Source: Chara braunii (Eukaryota > Streptophyta > Charophyceae > Charales > Characeae). Taken from it: a stretch of DNA of 20,179 bases. A program made the position numbers and the translations under genes. Shown one piece after another: positions 8,285 to 16,844 of this stretch; within the stretch, counting starts at the first letter, position 1, and every line of letters starts with the position of its first letter. The stretch spans positions 355,309 through 375,487 of the forward strand of contig BFEA01000019.1 in assembly GCA_003427395.1 (NCBI GenBank), read 5' to 3'. The notes under the pieces are model-generated. The model was not told the origin of the DNA. It worked only from the letters and a program-made list of their open reading frames with translations, and ran no database searches.

Positions 8285-10130
8285 ATGTCGTCCCACGGTG
8301 TTGGACGCGGCAAGTCCGGCATGAACAAGGCAGTGGAAGCGGCGGGAAGGGAGAAAAAGGGTCGTCACACCGTCAACAGGAAGAGGAAGGTCATCCAAGG
8401 CGGGCCTTCTGTTGCAGGTTATAACGAAGATGACGAGTGGGTGGGGGAGGGGGTGGCGACGCAGGAGGAAAGCGACTTCCAAGAAGAGGAGGAAGTGTTG
8501 TTGAAGAGGAGGTTTTTCAGGAGGACGGGTGAAGGCATCCAAATCGAAGAGGGGGGCTATGAGGGTGGCGAAAGACGAGGCGGAGGAGGCCGTGCAGTCA
8601 TGGAAGACGCCATTGACGTCGACGCCGCGACGGCATCCAGGGAGGGCGTGGCAGGTGCCATCGCACAGCAAATGCACACGCCTGTGCCGCGTTTGAATGA
8701 CACCCCGACCACACATGAGCCTGCTGTCCGCGCACGAACACCAACAACCTCACGGTCGATGACGGTTGCAGATGTTGGCGGCACTTTGCAAGCCATCGGT
8801 CAGGGGAATAGGAACTGCTGTCCTGAGCAGGAGGCGCACGGGCCCGCAACGGGGGGGAATTCACACGCGGGGGAAGGCGTGAGGGCAGGAGCCATATTAG
8901 GGGGGGCTTCACACGCAGGGGAAGGCGCGAGGGCAGGGGCTGCAGCGGGGGTGGCTTCACACGCAGGGGAAGGCGCAAGGGCAGGCGATGTCGCCGGAGT
9001 AGGGGAGGACGACGAAGCGCTGGTGAACAAGGTGCGACAACATAACACGCGGGATGGAATGGAGGCGGCGACGAAACACTGGGCGGACGACCTTCGCTTC
9101 TGGAACGAAACCGAAGGGAACGCCATAGTAAAGTTGATACAGGAAGCGAGCCCGCATCTTGTGGCGGTGGCATGGGGAGTGCAGTGTCCGCCCGTTCGTC
9201 GAAGCATTGTCTTGCCTCATACCACCATCCCGCAACACAAAATCGAGGACAAAACGGAGTTGAACGCTGCCAAGGAAAAGGGCGCTGAAGGTGCAGACCA
9301 CTTTGCGGGTGATCCATGGGTGGGTCTTCAAGTCAGCGAGCAGGCAACGAGGGTACCACGCTTCGTACGGGTACGAGCTGAACAACGCTGCCACTGACAT
9401 CGCTCGAGCGATCTGGATGGGGGAGGACTGGCGTATAAGTGTGAGCCCCATGGTCTTCCATAGTACTCTGGACATGGATATGAAGTTGCCACTGTGGTTC
9501 GTCGCCACCGAAATCGAGGACAGGCACGAGGACAACGAGTTGGCGTCGTATCAGGAGGCGAGCATCCAGCGACTGGTGGGGGCTTTCACGAGAGCCGTGA
9601 GCATGGCGGAGGGGGTCGACGACTGGCGGGTGTCCTACGAAAGGTTGAAGAGCATTGCCGACACGATGAGGATCATGCTCGCGGCAACCATGTGGTTCAT
9701 TACGACGCGTGGCTTTTTGTCCAACTAACAACGAAGCCAATGTTCATCGCATCCATGCATTGCTCATTCAACATGCGTCGCAATATCCTTCAAGCTGCGA
9801 TCGTCATCATGGACAAGTTGGCGAGACCCCCCATGACTTTGGTGGACCCTCCGTTATATATCCCCGACTAGGTGTCTTGTGGCGTCAAGTTCTCACATAG
9901 CGCCAACTTGCCTTCCCCCATGGACGCCAGGAAGCTCGATTGGCTGGGTACAGGCCCCCCGGATGAGGAAGAAGAAGAAAAAGTCGATGACGAAGCCAGC
10001 GGGGGGGGTTGATGAAGCGTTCATGGCGCCCGTCTTCGACCATTCGACGTGGCCGTCGAAGATTTTTTGGAGTCTTCTAAGACGGGCTCGTAGTGGACAC
10101 GACCATCGAAGGGAGGGTGGGATAGGGTGA
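8285..10130 (+). pseudogene. Unknown multi-domain gene, frameshifted; possible partner of the Myb/SANT-like family
   Basis: Not a family I can name. It starts at ATG 8285 (context CGCCATGTC) with a basic N-terminus (GREKKGRHTVNRKRKV, a possible nuclear signal), an acidic stretch (EESDFQEEEEV), and three 16-residue repeats (8856-8999). A better-conserved-looking part then runs WADDLRFWNETEGNAIVKLIQEASPHL ... RVIHGWVFKS ... AATDIARAIWMGEDWR ... MDMKLPLWFVATEIEDRHEDNELASYQEASIQRL ... MHCSFNMRRNILQAAIVIMDKLARPP. This is readable only by changing frame near 9287 and again near 9725; an in-frame TAG lies at 9869 with sense sequence beyond it (DARKLDWLGTGPPDEEEEE). A last frame change in a G8 run near 10003 leads to a stop at 10128. 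The pattern is that of a decayed long gene rather than several small ones. I associate the sequence with a high-copy Chara family (recall). Confidence 0.55.
8856..8999 (+). repeat. 48-bp tandem repeat inside the unknown gene
   Basis: Three copies with an exact 48-bp period (TCACACGC at 8861, 8909 and 8957), each coding for a 16-residue unit around SHAGEGARAGA. The period keeps the frame, so copy number could vary without breaking the protein. Confidence 0.9.
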
Positions 10131-10690
10131 TCTTCGTTTGTTCCGGAGAGACGGCGAGGTGGGATGGGGGGGCGTGGGCGTCCTGCATGTGCATGTTGGT
10201 GGTGCTTGTTGTTTTCTCCTACGCGCTGCTGCTATGCCGTCACTTGCTTGAAGACGACACACAAAACAACGAACGCTCACCCCGCGCCATGCCAAAGTGT
10301 ACATATGTGATGGGGTTTTGTACGGCATGGGGGCTTTCCAATCCCATTCGGCTATTGCGGCCATGTGTCTTTCGTGTAGCTGTAGTGTCCGGAGGTAGCA
10401 CTCTGATTTTGTAGTCGGCATTGTGTACTCACCAACACGTGGGATGGTCGTGGAAGTGGCGGGAAGGGAGGTTCTCGCCACAGGGTCGTTGCTGGTGAGG
10501 GGGGGAGAGATGGAAGAGGGGGGGAGTGGGATTCGTGGTGTGCTTAGTTGGGGTAGGTAAGAGGATCGGTCATGGGAGAGGACGTTCTCGTGTCGCGGGT
10601 CGTTGCTTTGGCGGATCGGTTCTGTCGACAGCGGGAGGCGTCGTGTCCTTGAAGGGGTCCGATCCGGAGGCATGATCATTGAGCTGACCA
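10131..10690. other. Downstream flank of the unknown gene
   Basis: No supported gene. A minus-strand frame is open across most of it, but its upstream end has no convincing ATG and it resembles no family. G-rich on the plus strand at 10490-10530. Composition drops sharply to AT-rich at about 10700. Confidence 0.35.
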
Positions 10691-10724
10691 ACTCAGGCAA
10701 TTGAGAATTATTTTATTATGTCCA

Positions 10725-10802
10725 TTTGATTGCATCTGGGCTCGAACTCGGGTCTGTATTTCAAGAGTTCATGGGTGTGGTCCCAATTGGGCTAGGCCCG
10801 TT
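10725..10802 (-). mobile_element. tRNA-derived SINE head
   Basis: On the minus strand, TAGCCCAATTG (10784-10794) fits the pol III A box TRGYNNANNNG and GTTCGAGCC (10739-10747) fits the B box GWTCRANNC, with 47 bases between the box starts, as in tRNA-like promoters. No tRNA cloverleaf closes, since acceptor and anticodon stems do not pair, so it is read as a SINE head and not a tRNA gene. Confidence 0.55.
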
Positions 10803-10939
10803 GGTTGGCTGATCTTTTTCAAATTACAGCAAGGGAAGTACTCAATGCAATATACGTGAACCATGGGTGGATTCTGTGTGCATAAATCGAGAAATGGGGC
10901 CTCGCTCCACTACTCTCCAAATGTGCAAAACGAGAGTGA

Positions 10940-11690
10940 ATCTTCCGCTAGAACGTGCAAGAGAAGAGAAAAAACAAAAGAAAACACAAACTTTTAAATT
11001 TTGCGCAAATCAAAATTTTCAGAAACAAAGAAAATGACCAAGTAAAAAGAGAAAATTTTGTCAATACTTCGGTACCCCCAAGGGATCAAACTGTGCTTGA
11101 AAAAGAAACTCAGGCAGAGAAAATTTCGGCAACACGTCATTACCCCCAAGGGGTCAAGCTGTCCGCCAACAACAAGAATGGCTGTCCTAAAAAGATTTGA
11201 GGGTGCCACAAAGAAGTTTGGATAAGCAGGAAAAAAAAAAATCAAGAAAATGAAAAAGAAGGATTAATAAAACAATTCGAAATTTTCGAAAGAAAAAGAA
11301 AAAGAAATCAAAGAGAAACACAAAATAAGAAAATGAGAAAATTTGGAAGTTGGTGGAGAGGGATGAAAAAGTAGTGAGAAAAGAGAGGGAGAGGTGTGAA
11401 ATTGAAAACTTTTGAGGTGGTAGTTACGGGGGGGATAGTTGGCGGAAGAAAAGAGGGAAGGAGGGTGGGCGAATGAGAGAGAAAATTATGGAAAAGATGG
11501 AGAGTAAAGTAAGAGATTAGTAGAAGAGGGTGAGTGAGGAGAAGAGAAAAAAACATGGTGGAAAATGAGTGAAAAGTGAGGGATATGAGAGAGCGGTTAG
11601 GAGGAGGAGAGAGAAGTGAAGAAAAAAGGAGAGGCCAGTGATAAAAGGTGATGATGAGAGGATGTGGGGGAGAAAGAGAAAAGGATGGGA
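10940..11690. other. Purine-rich, AT-rich stretch
   Basis: The plus strand is overwhelmingly A and G for about 750 bases (AGAAAAAG- and GAGAGGAG-type runs). No gene is supported; open frames translate as Lys/Arg/Glu-rich or, on the other strand, Phe/Leu/Ser-rich sequence. It includes the two-copy 68-bp repeat listed separately. Confidence 0.7.
11049..11170. repeat. 68-bp direct repeat, two copies
   Basis: GAGAAAATTT...TACCCCCAAGG.TCAA.CTGT occurs twice, with TACCCCCAAG at 11073 and 11141 (68-bp period), diverged between copies. Confidence 0.75.
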
Positions 11691-12086
11691 GGGAAGTTTA
11701 TTAATACGTATAGGGTTGTTACCGAGCTCTTGGGTGGCCAAGAGTAGAAAAAATCACCAAGATCCACAAGATCTTGGGCTTCACACACCTTCAAGATGAT
11801 GATGAACTGTTGCTGCAGCAGTTGGATCTGATTGGATGGATCAGATCTGCAGATTTAAAAAATATTTATCTGGGGTAGGCTGAGACCCTGATCAGCAACG
11901 CAGTTCTCCCTGTACTGCAGCCCCCTAACCAGAGGGGGTCTTTAAACGCCTTAAACAAGCTGCCATGTGGCACTGCAGATGGCGATGTGCGCGAGGGAAG
12001 CAGCAGCCACGGTGTGGGGGGTGGGAAGGGGGGACAAATAGTAGCCCACCTGCCGCCGCCGTGTTGCTCGCTGCTCGCTGCTCATC
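11691..12086. other. Intergenic with a GC hairpin
   Basis: No gene recognised. CCCCCT (11921-11926) and AGGGGG (11933-11938) form a perfect 6-bp stem with a 6-base loop, possibly a terminator-like or retroelement structure, but nothing else supports a role. Confidence 0.4.
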
Positions 12087-12122
12087 GAAAGAGGGGGGGG
12101 AGGGGGGAGGGGGGAGGGGGGG
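12087..12122. repeat. G-quadruplex-forming G-run cluster
   Basis: Four G-runs of six or more separated by single A bases, following GAAAGA at 12086-12091. A compact canonical G4 motif on the plus strand. Confidence 0.85.
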
Positions 12123-12132
12123 TAAATAGCTG

Positions 12133-12164
12133 GTGTGGCACTCTACAATAGTGTCGTGCCACAC
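12133..12164. repeat. 9-bp inverted repeat
   Basis: GTGTGGCAC (12133-12141) and GTGCCACAC (12156-12164) are perfect reverse complements around a 14-base spacer. Confidence 0.8.
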
Positions 12165-12482
12165 TCCCAACTCTTGTTTAGACTTTGGCCAGTTTGTTAA
12201 GGCACTGGCTATGCCTGCCCATGAACCGGTGCTGCCCAGGTTCAGGTTCAGACTCTGGCAACAACATACCAGATCTTGATTGATATATATCTAGGAGCGA
12301 GGTGGGGCAGCAGGGTGTGGGCATGCATGTGTACGACATTGTTGGCACATGCGCATGTGTGCCATGTGTGAGATCTTTTCTCCCCTGACATGTGCTCTTC
12401 CCTTGCGCTGGTGTCTGCACATTTCTCCGACCATTTTCGTGTTCGCAGCTCCGAAATGCGTCGAAATCCCACTGTTCGGGAT

Positions 12483-12766
12483 TTGCCCGTTCATGACGGA
12501 GTGGGATGGGTGGGAGTGGGGAACATTCCCGCTCTGATACCAATGTGACGGACCCATCGGGATTGCGGTCCCGTCAGTGTCCAGAAAAGGGGTGAGGATG
12601 AAGGAGATGGTGCAGCGGGAAGGGTTGCCCGTTCATGACGGAGTGGGATGGGTGGGAGCAGGGAATGTTCCCGCTCTAATACCAGTGTGATGGACCCGTC
12701 GGGATGGCGTTCCCGTCAGTGTCCAGACAAGGGGTGAGGATGGAGGGGATGGTGGAGCGGGAAGGG
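12483..12766 (-). repeat. 142-bp tandem duplication spanning an LTR edge
   Basis: Two head-to-tail copies starting at 12483 and 12625 (TTGCCCGTTCATGACGGAGT), about 90% alike. Each contains a primer-binding-site-like sequence on the minus strand and the adjoining GACGGGTCC-type LTR end, so a retroelement junction has been duplicated. Confidence 0.85.
12531..12542 (-). promoter_or_regulatory. LTR-retrotransposon primer-binding site (tRNA-iMet)
   Basis: On the minus strand TGGTATCAGAGC is the exact 12-base sequence used by many plant LTR retroelements to anneal initiator tRNA-Met. It follows an LTR-like end (GTCACA) by one base. The tandem copy at 12673-12684 has one substitution (TGGTATTAGAGC). 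Confidence 0.75.
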
Positions 12767-12960
12767 ACAGCGCACCACCGACGCAAACTCAACACACACA
12801 TAGACGCAGACTCAACACGCGCATACTCCAAGATGTGCAAATGAAAACACAGACTGCAGATGGAGTATACCCCCAGCAGACTGACTGGAATGGACTGGAC
12901 TGGACTGGTACTGATAGTGGTACCGGACAAGAATGAAGTGAATACTCACATGGCCTGTGG
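12544..12960 (-). mobile_element. Probable LTR fragment of a retroelement
   Basis: By position relative to the primer-binding site, the minus-strand sequence upstream of it should be LTR ending in CA at 12544. The far boundary and the second LTR were not found, and no gag or pol sequence follows to the left, so this is a solo or broken element. It includes a short GGACT array near 12890-12908. Confidence 0.5.
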
Positions 12961-13043
12961 GGCCAGGCCAACAGCCTGGTCCCACAGGTCCATTTCAGAC
13001 CAAACGGACAAATAGCCAAATAGCCCTGGCTGTAGGCCAGGGC
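12954..13043. repeat. Two adjacent hairpins
   Basis: Hairpin 1: CCTGTGGGGCCAGGC (12954-12968) pairs with GCCTGGTCCCACAGG (12974-12988), 15 bp with one wobble position and a 5-base loop. Hairpin 2: GCCCTGGC (13023-13030) pairs with GCCAGGGC (13036-13043), 8 bp with a 5-base loop. Function unknown. Confidence 0.75.
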
Positions 13044-13206
13044 AGATGGAGGCCTGCTGCAGTTATCATACATTGTCAAGATGCACCCATCATTACACAA
13101 ACGGCCCAAACAAGACAACCTACTATAATACTGTCAGGAGATCCCTTTCCAACAAGTTGGGTGCATTCTTTGAAAACAGGAAAAAAGAAAAAAACAGGGT
13201 ATTCTT

Positions 13207-13410
13207 TGAAGTTTGGGCTCCGACCGCTCAGCTGACAGTCAATCCTTCCAAATGAAGTAATCTCCACAGTCAGTAGTAGTGGAGGTGGAGAGTAGAAATG
13301 TTTCCAATCGGATGAATTTGGGCGCTCTTGTAGTGGCCCGTACGTTTCCTAACACCGTGGCTTGTATACGGGTACTACTTCAGGAAGTACTGGTGGTTTA
13401 ACAGAAAAAT
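13207..13410 (+). repeat. Dispersed repeat, copy 1 (uninterrupted)
   Basis: Shares CAGTCAATCCTTCC and, further on, TTTGGGCGCTC.TGTAGTG.CC.GTACGTTTCCTAA and TTCAGGAAGTACTGGTGG with 16463-16844. The second copy holds about 180 extra bases between these blocks, so one is an insertion or deletion derivative of the other. Confidence 0.7.
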
Positions 13411-13446
13411 TGAGACAATAAGGTTCTTCAAAAATGAAAAAGGGGG

Positions 13447-13750
13447 CATGCCATAGCCCAGTTGGTTTCACATGCAAGTGGCGTTTGGGAAGTCGTGAGT
13501 TCAATTCTCCACAGCCACCTGTGGTGTGCTAGGTGTTCAGCAGCTTGCCACCCCTAGTTGGTCTTGGTAGCATCCTGGGTTCTCTTAGAGGCCCTCACCC
13601 CTGGTATTCCTCACTGGTATCGCCCTTTTCAAACGGCCCCGAGTCTGCTAGGATTGCTAATATGAGCAGGCCTACCTAGCAGCCCTGTATTCGACTCCAA
13701 TCTATTGGTGGGGAGCATCACCAGCTGGAAAACGGGTCCAGCGGCCCTTT
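13447..13750 (+). mobile_element. tRNA-derived SINE
   Basis: TAGCCCAGTTG (13454-13464) fits the pol III A box and GTTCAATTC (13499-13507) fits the B box, 45 bases apart. A body of about 240 bases follows, with an internal inverted repeat CTGCTAGG/CCTAGCAG around 13656-13685. Its last 55 bases are the reverse complement of the LINE 3' segment at 15446-15500. The end is taken where the LINE-coding frame begins. Confidence 0.6.
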
Positions 13751-13755
13751 AGAAA

Positions 13756-15126
13756 ATGCACAGCAAATACATCGAGGATATGCGAGTGTCTATAACATTT
13801 CTGGGAGACATCAGACCAGAACAGGCAATGGAAAACTTGATCGAATGCCTTCCTTTAGACTGGAGGAAAGTGTTGAGAAAAGGACCATCGCTACAAGAGT
13901 CTGACTGGGTCGCAATTAGGGGACGTCAGGGAGAGGTAGGTAATGTGGTGAGCTGTGACCCAAACGGACTAGTGGCGGTGGACATATTTACAATCGGCAA
14001 CGACAACTCCCTCCAAAGACCAAGCCCAGAGCAAATACAACTTCTCGACAAGAACGACCTCTCGAGAATAAGAGTGTTGAGGCTGGAGGACAGATGGGTG
14101 GCATTCTCACCGGACATACCGATATCCCATCTGCCCCTGGACCCTGGGGAATGGGAATGGACCAGCACAACTGCCAGAGGCANACCCTGCACTAGAACGC
14201 TGCATAACTTGACAGTCAAAGCCACATACAGATTACTCCGTCCAAAAATTAACCTAAGGGACCAGGTGGAAGAGAGATGGATGAAACAACTGAATATTGC
14301 TAAAGAATCGTTGAGGGGCGTGAAATGGTTCCAGCTAACCAAGAAGAAACCGGCGAACTTGGCATCCTTGCAATGGCAGATGGAACACCGTTGCCTACCA
14401 ACCAACAACTGGTTGATAGACAGAACCACCTTGGAACAGAGGGGACTGGCACTCCCCTGGTGCAGAATATTCTCCAACGCATTTCCATTTAGAAAGATAC
14501 CGGAGACAATGGAACACATATTCCTACAATGCCCAGGAGCGGTCTGGCTTTGGCGCTGGTGGGACAGAGTATGGGACCAGTTAGGAACAGGGGTACCTTG
14601 GCCATGGGACTGGAAAGCCCTGCTGTTCGAAAGATGGCCTCTTGAGCAGCAGGATGATTTCACACTCAATATCTTTCAACAAGGAAGAAGGGCAATAATG
14701 CGGGCACTGTGGAGACGTCGCTGCACGTTTGAAATGGAAGGAATGAGGTTGGAGGGGCCAGAATTCACAGAGAGTATACAACAACAGATCCATACAAACA
14801 TAATGGGGAAATGGGAAGAAACCAAAAAACAGATCAATCATATTCACACTGGGAAAGAGATAAAACAGAGGATACAAGACTTCTGCAGAAACTGGCTCGG
14901 GGGGGAAATGGGNGGGAGGATAGGACGGGTGGAATGNAATGGAGGAAGTAGGGGACAAGGGGAAAGGGGNGACAACGTGACAATCACAAAAGACTACAAA
15001 CTCCTTTTCAANGACTGGACCAAGCTGGATGNCTCAACCCCAATGAGGCCGAGCAGCGACTTCCCGGATTTCTTTCCCCCCTCTGCAAACAGTTTAGTAG
15101 GAATTTCTTGGTATGGGGGAGAGTGA
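13756..15126 (+). CDS. LINE ORF2 C-terminal part (5'-truncated)
   Basis: 456-residue open frame to TGA at 15124. Around residues 185-270 the pattern WFQL ... LQWQMEHRCLPTNNWLIDR ... LPWCRIF ... ETMEHIFLQCPGAVWLWRWW matches the reverse-transcriptase-associated zinc-binding domain (zf-RVT) that ends plant LINE ORF2 proteins, with C236, H254 and C259 in place; one expected Cys is not evident. No endonuclease or reverse transcriptase catalytic motif is present, so this is a 5'-truncated insertion and the ATG at 13756 is probably incidental. The protein ends ISWYGGE, also the end of the opposing fragment at 15769. Six ambiguous bases (N) fall within the frame. Confidence 0.8.
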   Translation: MHSKYIEDMRVSITFLGDIRPEQAMENLIECLPLDWRKVLRKGPSLQESDWVAIRGRQGEVGNVVSCDPNGLVAVDIFTIGNDNSLQRPSPEQIQLLDKNDLSRIRVLRLEDRWVAFSPDIPISHLPLDPGEWEWTSTTARGXPCTRTLHNLTVKATYRLLRPKINLRDQVEERWMKQLNIAKESLRGVKWFQLTKKKPANLASLQWQMEHRCLPTNNWLIDRTTLEQRGLALPWCRIFSNAFPFRKIPETMEHIFLQCPGAVWLWRWWDRVWDQLGTGVPWPWDWKALLFERWPLEQQDDFTLNIFQQGRRAIMRALWRRRCTFEMEGMRLEGPEFTESIQQQIHTNIMGKWEETKKQINHIHTGKEIKQRIQDFCRNWLGGEMXGRIGRVEXNGGSRGQGERXDNVTITKDYKLLFXDWTKLDXSTPMRPSSDFPDFFPPSANSLVGISWYGGE

Positions 15127-15445
15127 TTGTGGGGGGAGGCACCAGGAGGGCCTCCAAGGTTTCGGATTTACCAGGGAGTTGCTGTACTTTGGGTTAAGTA
15201 GGAATCTCCGGGTATGAGGAAGAGTGGTTCTTCAAATTTTCTGATGCTGTGTTTAACCATGTCCGGAAGTGAAGGGAGGGACTAGCACGTAGAAGCAGAT
15301 ATCTGGCACCAATTTTAGGTGAAGAGGCTCCTCCCTCATAGCAATAGCCTGTTCAGTCAATCCCCTGGGTTCCAGGGTAATCAATNCTGACAGGACCCCA
15401 CACATGCGCTATCTCTGATCCTTTTCAAACTCAGCTTGTATATGG

Positions 15446-15575
15446 GACGCTNGACCCNTTTTCCAGCAGGTGTTGCTCCCCACCAATAGATGGAGCCTCT
15501 CCCCAGGTGCTAGTGGTGACTGCCCTTAACAGCACCGCTAGCACTGGTGGGGGCGTGTGTTGAAAAAAAAAAAAA
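15446..15575 (+). repeat. LINE 3' tail shared with two other sites
   Basis: GACCCNTTTTCCAGCAGGTG through CCAATAGATGGAG recurs at 3266-3325 (+) and inverted at 13691-13746, so this tail exists in at least three insertions in 20 kb. Confidence 0.7.
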
Positions 15576-15768
15576 AAAGAGATTCTGCCTCTTCAGCCTG
15601 CACTCCTCTACTCGGCCGCTGGCTTTGTCCCACCTATGCTAGCAGGTTCCCCCAAATAAGCATCACACCAATCATAACCGAGAAAACACATTGAAGCCTG
15701 TACCTGCCCGCATTCCACCCACAAATTCCCCCAAGCAGCTCCATCATATGAAGAACCTCTGAAACCTG

Positions 15769-15990
15769 TCACTCCCCCCCATACCACTGCGCCTCCACCA
15801 TGGCCGGGGGCGGAGGTGGGAAGAGCTCAGGGAACTTGGAGAGGGGGTGGAGTGGGCTGGAGGGATGTATCCTTGTCCAAATTGAATCATGAAACAAGAG
15901 GTGATAGTCCCTCTCTCCTTCCTCCAGGTCCTCTGAATTCCCCCTCCCCTCTCCCTTCCATTCCACATTTGCAATCCAGCCCCCTTGTTT
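15769..15990 (-). pseudogene. Opposing LINE ORF2 C-terminal fragment
   Basis: The minus strand reads LLFHDSIWTR ... SKFPELFPPPPPAM ... WYGGE-stop, aligning with LLFXDWTKLD ... SDFPDFFPPSAN ... WYGGE-stop of the plus-strand LINE. It is a second, diverged member inserted tail-to-tail; its 3' untranslated part would occupy 15576-15768. Confidence 0.6.
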
Positions 15991-16198
15991 CCTCCCCCAG
16001 CCAGTCTTTGCTTATTCCTCACTGGGCGTTAGACTCTAGGTTTGGTAGATCTCGGCTGTTCCCTCTACCGGGTAGATCTCGGCCGCTCCTTCCTAGTATA
16101 CTTACACATATTGGTTGGTAGTGTGAGGTATACTTGAGTGGAGAATATAGCTTATTTAAAAAGGAAAAAAAAGTGAGATGAGAAAGACGACGACAAGG
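15991..16198. other. Intergenic with short direct repeat
   Basis: GGTAGATCTCGGC occurs twice (about 16044 and 16071). No gene recognised. Confidence 0.45.
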
Positions 16199-16322
16199 GC
16201 TACCTTCTTCCCCCGAATACAACGTACCCTAATTATAGCTGTGTATCTACGGTATCTTTCAGTCTAAATACAGCTATAATGAGCGTTCATTATACTTGGG
16301 GGAAGAAGTTCAAGAAGGTAGG
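16199..16322. mobile_element. Foldback element (imperfect inverted repeats)
   Basis: CTACCTTCTTCCCCCGAATAC...ATTATAGCTGT (16200-16242) is matched in reverse by ACAGCTATAAT...TATACTTGGGGGAAGAAG...AAGGTAGG (16270-16322), with about a 10-base insertion in the right arm and a roughly 28-base centre. It has the shape of a small MITE or foldback element. No coding sequence. Confidence 0.65.
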
Positions 16323-16462
16323 ACCAGGGTTATCCTGGTTACTACAGTCATTTTCTGGTGGTCCACAAGGTTGGATAAAAAGGGATTTTAAATTACCACT
16401 TCGGTTATTTTCAGGCATTGCTTCTTCCTAGAGGAACAACCAGGATAGCGGAGAGTACTGGT

Positions 16463-16844
16463 CTTCAAGTATGGCTTCACTTTACAGTCAATCCTTCCGC
16501 TGCAAGTGTAGAAAAAAAAAAAAAAAGCTGTCTGGGCTCTCCAGGCAGTAACGTGGGAGGCATCATGAGTGGACTTCAATATATTATTCTGACTTACCTT
16601 CTGCTTCATCGAAGCTGTTCTTCGACTTTTGTGGTTCGGAGGGGCCGGCGGAGAAATAAACTTAAACCACCAGTTTGCAGTTCGGAGGGCGGGAAAATAA
16701 ACTTAAACCACCAGTACTTGGCCCAGTTATCCGCCGCGGAAAAAAATAGAGTAGAAACATTTGTAGTCGGATGCATTTGGGCGCTCCTGTAGTGACCAGT
16801 ACGTTTCCTAAAGGCCCAACTTCAGGAAGTACTGGTGGTTTAAG
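16463..16844 (+). repeat. Dispersed repeat, copy 2 (with insertion)
   Basis: Partner of 13207-13410. The shared ends are separated here by about 180 extra bases containing an A16 run (16511-16526) and a 46-bp tandem duplication (TTCGGAGGG...AAATAAACTTAAACCACCAGT at 16635 and 16681). Confidence 0.65.
16702..16844. mobile_element. MITE-like element with 18-bp terminal inverted repeats
   Basis: CTTAAACCACCAGTACTT (16702-16719) and AAGTACTGGTGGTTTAAG (16827-16844) are perfect reverse complements around about 107 bases. No flanking target duplication is obvious, partly because the left end lies in a tandem duplication that repeats CTTAAACCACCAGT at about 16660. Confidence 0.6.

Larger units (their letters stand above)
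13756..15575 (+). mobile_element. 5'-truncated LINE with poly-A tail
   Basis: Unit made of the ORF2 remnant, about 430 bases of 3' untranslated sequence, and a terminal A run at 15560-15574. Truncation at the 5' side and the A tail are typical of target-primed reverse transcription. No clear target-site duplication could be read. Confidence 0.7.

Noticed and set aside
8856-8999. CRISPR-like array from three regularly spaced repeats
   Set aside because: The 48-bp units are contiguous coding repeats without spacers, in a eukaryotic gene remnant.
10077-10700. 207-residue minus-strand frame
   Set aside because: Its upstream end lacks an ATG, it opposes the 3' part of the unknown gene remnant, and it has no recognisable motif.
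10725-10802. Functional tRNA gene on the minus strand
   Set aside because: A and B boxes are present, but acceptor and anticodon stems do not pair, so it is called a SINE head.
13756-15126. Complete, active LINE ORF2
   Set aside because: No endonuclease or reverse transcriptase catalytic motif is present; only the C-terminal zinc-binding part remains.
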